Source: Paracoccus aminophilus JCM 7686 (GTDB taxonomy: Bacteria; Pseudomonadota; Alphaproteobacteria; Rhodobacterales; Rhodobacteraceae). From it: 64,000 nt of DNA. A program made the translations under genes and the position numbers. The stretch covers positions 2,020,001-2,084,000 of the forward strand of contig NC_022041.1 in NCBI RefSeq assembly GCF_000444995.1. Reading direction: 5' to 3'. Under the pieces are notes generated by a model that was not told the DNA's origin, did no database searches, and saw only the letters and a list, made by a program, of their open reading frames with translations. Positions 62,081 through 64,000 of the stretch are shown here, in pieces (within the stretch, counting starts at the first letter, position 1; each line of letters starts with the position of its first letter).

Positions 62081-62082
62081 TA

Positions 62083-62159
62083 TGGCGCACCCAAGAGGAT
62101 TCGAACCTCTGGCCTCTGCCTTCGGAGGGCAGCGCTCTATCCAGCTGAGCTATGGGTGC
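62083..62159 (-). tRNA. tRNA-Arg (anticodon CCG), probable attachment gene
   Basis: Minus strand 77 bases: acceptor stem GCACCCA/TGGGTGC, D-arm AGCTCAGCTGGATAGAGC, anticodon loop CTCCGAA giving CCG, T-loop GGTTCGAATCC, discriminator G and encoded CCA. The 3' end faces the prophage integrase, so attR should lie in this part of the gene and a duplicate of the tRNA end would mark attL. Confidence 0.97.
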
Positions 62160-62162
62160 GAG

Positions 62163-62196
62163 CTGCCCCGTGATTAGCCGGAAAATCACGGGGCTG
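62163..62196. terminator. Strong hairpin between tRNA-Arg and the desulfurase gene
   Basis: GCCCCGTGATT and AATCACGGGGC form a perfect stem of about 11 pairs, extendable with outer GC pairs, loop of about ten bases, nine bases past the cysteine desulfurase stop. Confidence 0.82.
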
Positions 62197-62205
62197 CAAT
62201 GGGGA

Positions 62206-63417
62206 TCAGGCGAAAAGCTCGCGACAGAATTTCAAGCCGTCGATCAGCGCGTCGACCTCGGCCTTGGTGTTGTAGAGCCCGAAGCTCGCCCGCGCCGAGG
62301 CGGTGACACCGAAAAACTCCAGCAAAGGCATGGCGCAATGGGTGCCGGCCCGGACGGCGATGCCCTTTTTGTCGAGGATCGTCGAGATGTCATGGGCATG
62401 CGCGCCCTGCATCGTCATCGAGAAAATTGCGCCTTTGTCGGGCGAATCCCCCTGCACCTGGAGCCAGTTCAGCGCGCGCAGCTGATCGCGGGCATAGTCA
62501 CGCAGCCCTTTCTCATGCGCAGCGACATTTTCCATGCCAAGCCCGGTCAGGTAATCGAGCGCAGCGCCCAGACCGATCTGGTTGACGATCCCGGGCGTGC
62601 CCGCCTCGAATTTCAGCGGCGGCGCGGCATAATCGACGCTGTCGCGGGTGACCGTGCGGATCATATCTCCGCCGCCGAGGAAGGGACGCATCTCGGCCTG
62701 ACGCTCGCGCGAGATCCAGATCGCACCCGAGCCCGACGGCCCGTAAAGCTTGTGTCCGGTGATGACGTAGAAATCGACGCCCATCGACGACACATCAATC
62801 GGCATATGCACGGCCGCCTGGCTGCCATCGACCATGATCGGCACAGAGGTGCCCTTCCCGATCGCCGCGACATCGACCAGCGTGCCGGTCACGTTCGACA
62901 TCTGGGTGATCGCGATCAGCTTGGTTTTCGGGGTGATCGCCGCCAGCACCTTTTCGGCAGGAAGACTGCCATCGGCCTCCGGCTCGACCCATTTCAGCAC
63001 AACGCCCTGACGCTCGCGCAGGAAGTGCCAGGGCACGATATTGGCGTGATGCTCCAGCACCGAGACCAGAATCTCATCGCCCGCCTTCAAATGCGGCGCG
63101 GCCCAGCCATAGCTGACCAGATTGATCCCCTCGGTCGAGCCCGAGGTGAAGATGATCTCATCCTCATGCGCCGCGCCAAGGAAGCGCGCGATCTTGCCGC
63201 GCACCGCCTCATAATGCTCGGTCGCGAGGTTCGAGAGGTAATGCAGCCCGCGATGCACATTGGCATATTCCATCGAATAGGCCTGCGTGATCGCATCAAT
63301 CACCACCTGCGGCTTTTGCGCGCTGGCGCCATTGTCGAGATAGACCAGCGGCTTGCCGTTGACCTCACGCGACAGGATCGGAAAATCGGCGCGGATTTTT
63401 GCGAGATCATAGCTCAT
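62206..63417 (-). CDS. sufS: Cysteine desulfurase, SufS (type II) family
   Basis: A 403-residue PLP enzyme that takes sulfur from cysteine for Fe-S assembly. Evidence: FPILSREVNGKPLVYLDNGA at the N-terminus, HHANIVPW, the PLP Lys in VITGHKLYGPSG, and the catalytic Cys in RAGTHCAMPLLEFFG, the short type II loop. Partner suf genes are not visible in the window. Its start overlaps the end of the Yip1-family gene by 11 bases, so both are on one transcript. Confidence 0.95.
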   Translation of the reverse strand: MSYDLAKIRADFPILSREVNGKPLVYLDNGASAQKPQVVIDAITQAYSMEYANVHRGLHYLSNLATEHYEAVRGKIARFLGAAHEDEIIFTSGSTEGINLVSYGWAAPHLKAGDEILVSVLEHHANIVPWHFLRERQGVVLKWVEPEADGSLPAEKVLAAITPKTKLIAITQMSNVTGTLVDVAAIGKGTSVPIMVDGSQAAVHMPIDVSSMGVDFYVITGHKLYGPSGSGAIWISRERQAEMRPFLGGGDMIRTVTRDSVDYAAPPLKFEAGTPGIVNQIGLGAALDYLTGLGMENVAAHEKGLRDYARDQLRALNWLQVQGDSPDKGAIFSMTMQGAHAHDISTILDKKGIAVRAGTHCAMPLLEFFGVTASARASFGLYNTKAEVDALIDGLKFCRELFA

Positions 63418-64000
63418 GGGTCAAAACCTCGGGCGGAATGCCCATCGCGAGGGCAAGGAAAGTCAAAGCGAAGCCGACGACGAACAGCGTGCCGACCATC
63501 GTCAGAAGCACGAGAAAGCCGTTCTGAAACCCGTGCAACGCCTTGGTCAGCGTCACGATCAGGTAAAAGAAGAGCGCGAAAGCGACCAAGGAGAAGAGCC
63601 CCGCCAGCAACGGCAGGACCAGCATCAAAACGACCTGGACGGCCTGAACGGCGACGAGCAGAAGCTCGATCCATGCGGTGACGAGCAGCGCATCCTCAAA
63701 CGAGCCCCTGCCCCCGAAGAGCCGACCGACAAAGGTGATCAGCAGCGCCGTGGCCGTCATCGCAACAAACTGGACTGCCGCGAGCAGCCAAGGCTGAGCG
63801 ACCAGCTCGGTCAGCGGCGTGGTGATCGGCGTAGGAAAAAGCCAGTTCGCCACGCCTGCCAGCAAAGCCGAGAGTGCGATCGCCAGAACCAAAAGCATCC
63901 AGCGCGCGGCGATCGGCAGGCCCAGTCCCTGCAAGGCCCGAAACCCGCGCGCAGGTTCGCGCAACGTCAGGACGGCAAGCTCACCAATTTGAGTGAAAGT
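63407..64000 (-). CDS. Yip1-family membrane protein (5' end outside window)
   Basis: A multi-pass membrane protein with about five hydrophobic segments (LLVLAIALSALLAGVANWLF, LLAAVQFVAMTATALLI, LLVAVQAVQVVLMLVLPLLA). The frame continues without a stop to the window edge, through LTLREPARGFRALQGLG, so the TTG at 63964 is not the true start. YIP1-like proteins of this group often lie with Suf genes; role unknown. Confidence 0.82.
   Translation of the reverse strand, partial: TFTQIGELAVLTLREPARGFRALQGLGLPIAARWMLLVLAIALSALLAGVANWLFPTPITTPLTELVAQPWLLAAVQFVAMTATALLITFVGRLFGGRGSFEDALLVTAWIELLLVAVQAVQVVLMLVLPLLAGLFSLVAFALFFYLIVTLTKALHGFQNGFLVLLTMVGTLFVVGFALTFLALAMGIPPEVLTHEL

Larger units (their letters stand above)
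30267..62085 (-). mobile_element. Siphovirus-type prophage (HK97 plan) at tRNA-Arg(CCG)
   Basis: A continuous set of phage modules in standard order: lysis, tail fibre, tail tip, tape measure, tail tube, head-tail joining, capsid, protease, portal, terminase, replication, repressor, early operon, excisionase, integrase. Every core gene appears full length, so the element may be inducible. The integrase stop is two bases from the 3' CCA of tRNA-Arg, placing attR in that tRNA. A left copy of the tRNA end was not found, so the left limit is approximate; SOS and phage-type genes back to 23.8 kb could belong to the same element or an older one. Confidence 0.85.

Noticed and set aside
62152..63681. 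509-codon plus-strand frame opposite the cysteine desulfurase gene
   Set aside because: It begins inside the tRNA and runs antisense to an unmistakable enzyme gene.

Overview
The window looks like chromosome of an alphaproteobacterium of the Rhodobacteraceae, most likely Paracoccus or a close relative. The evidence is high G+C, an imuA-imuB-dnaE2 mutagenesis cassette, LexA sites of the GTTC-N7-GTTC type, and a suite of housekeeping genes (ychF, trpA, acs, a sufS-type cysteine desulfurase) with Rhodobacteraceae-like neighbours. The genus is an inference from remembered protein similarity, not from a search.

Layout. 1-2.3 kb: a cut-off gene, a type VI immunity-like gene, a universal stress protein and tRNA-Ser(GCT). 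2.4-8.1 kb: a lower-G+C accessory block beside the tRNA with an alpha/beta-hydrolase-like protein, a GSCFA protein, an SGNH-like protein and a GT61 glycosyltransferase; surface-glycan work is the likely theme. 8.2-22.8 kb: ordinary chromosome with the SOS mutasome genes, a PAP2 phosphatase, ychF, two VOC proteins, trpA, a TerB/DnaJ protein, acs and a PNPOx-like flavoprotein. 22.8-30.1 kb: a mosaic accessory zone. A beta-helix gene has lost its 5' part at the edge of phage-like DNA. Then come an operator-like cluster, four translationally coupled small phage-type genes ending in DUF4326 plus a truncated second DUF4326 copy, an unrecognised two-gene module (soluble protein plus membrane protein), and a LexA-controlled divergent cassette with a Y-family polymerase and two small proteins, followed by an SRAP (YedK/HMCES-type) protein.

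30.3-62.1 kb: an apparently intact siphovirus-type prophage of HK97 plan. The late genes lie on the minus strand, read from terminase at 51.2 kb down to lysis at 30.3 kb: terminase small and large subunits, portal, ClpP-like protease, capsid, connector and closure proteins, tail tube, tail chaperone with a probable -1 frameshift, tape measure with a lysozyme-like domain, tail tip, an esterase-bearing fibre, amidase endolysin and holin. Four small plus-strand genes interrupt this operon. At 53-56 kb are minus-strand replication and regulation genes and a helically phased repeat array with a nearby DnaA box. At 55.96-56.05 kb a tandem operator separates a Cro-like protein from a CI-like S24 repressor. 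At 57.5-60.3 kb a rightward early operon encodes small proteins, a DUF2312/GapR-like protein and a complete phage sliding clamp. An AlpA/excisionase-like protein and a tyrosine integrase end the element against the 3' end of tRNA-Arg(CCG), the likely attachment gene. I could not find the matching left attachment copy, so the left edge (about 30.2 kb, or as far as 23.8 kb) is open.

62.1-64 kb: chromosome resumes with a strong hairpin, the cysteine desulfurase gene and a Yip1-family membrane protein that runs off the window. No CRISPR array, rRNA or complete insertion sequence was seen.
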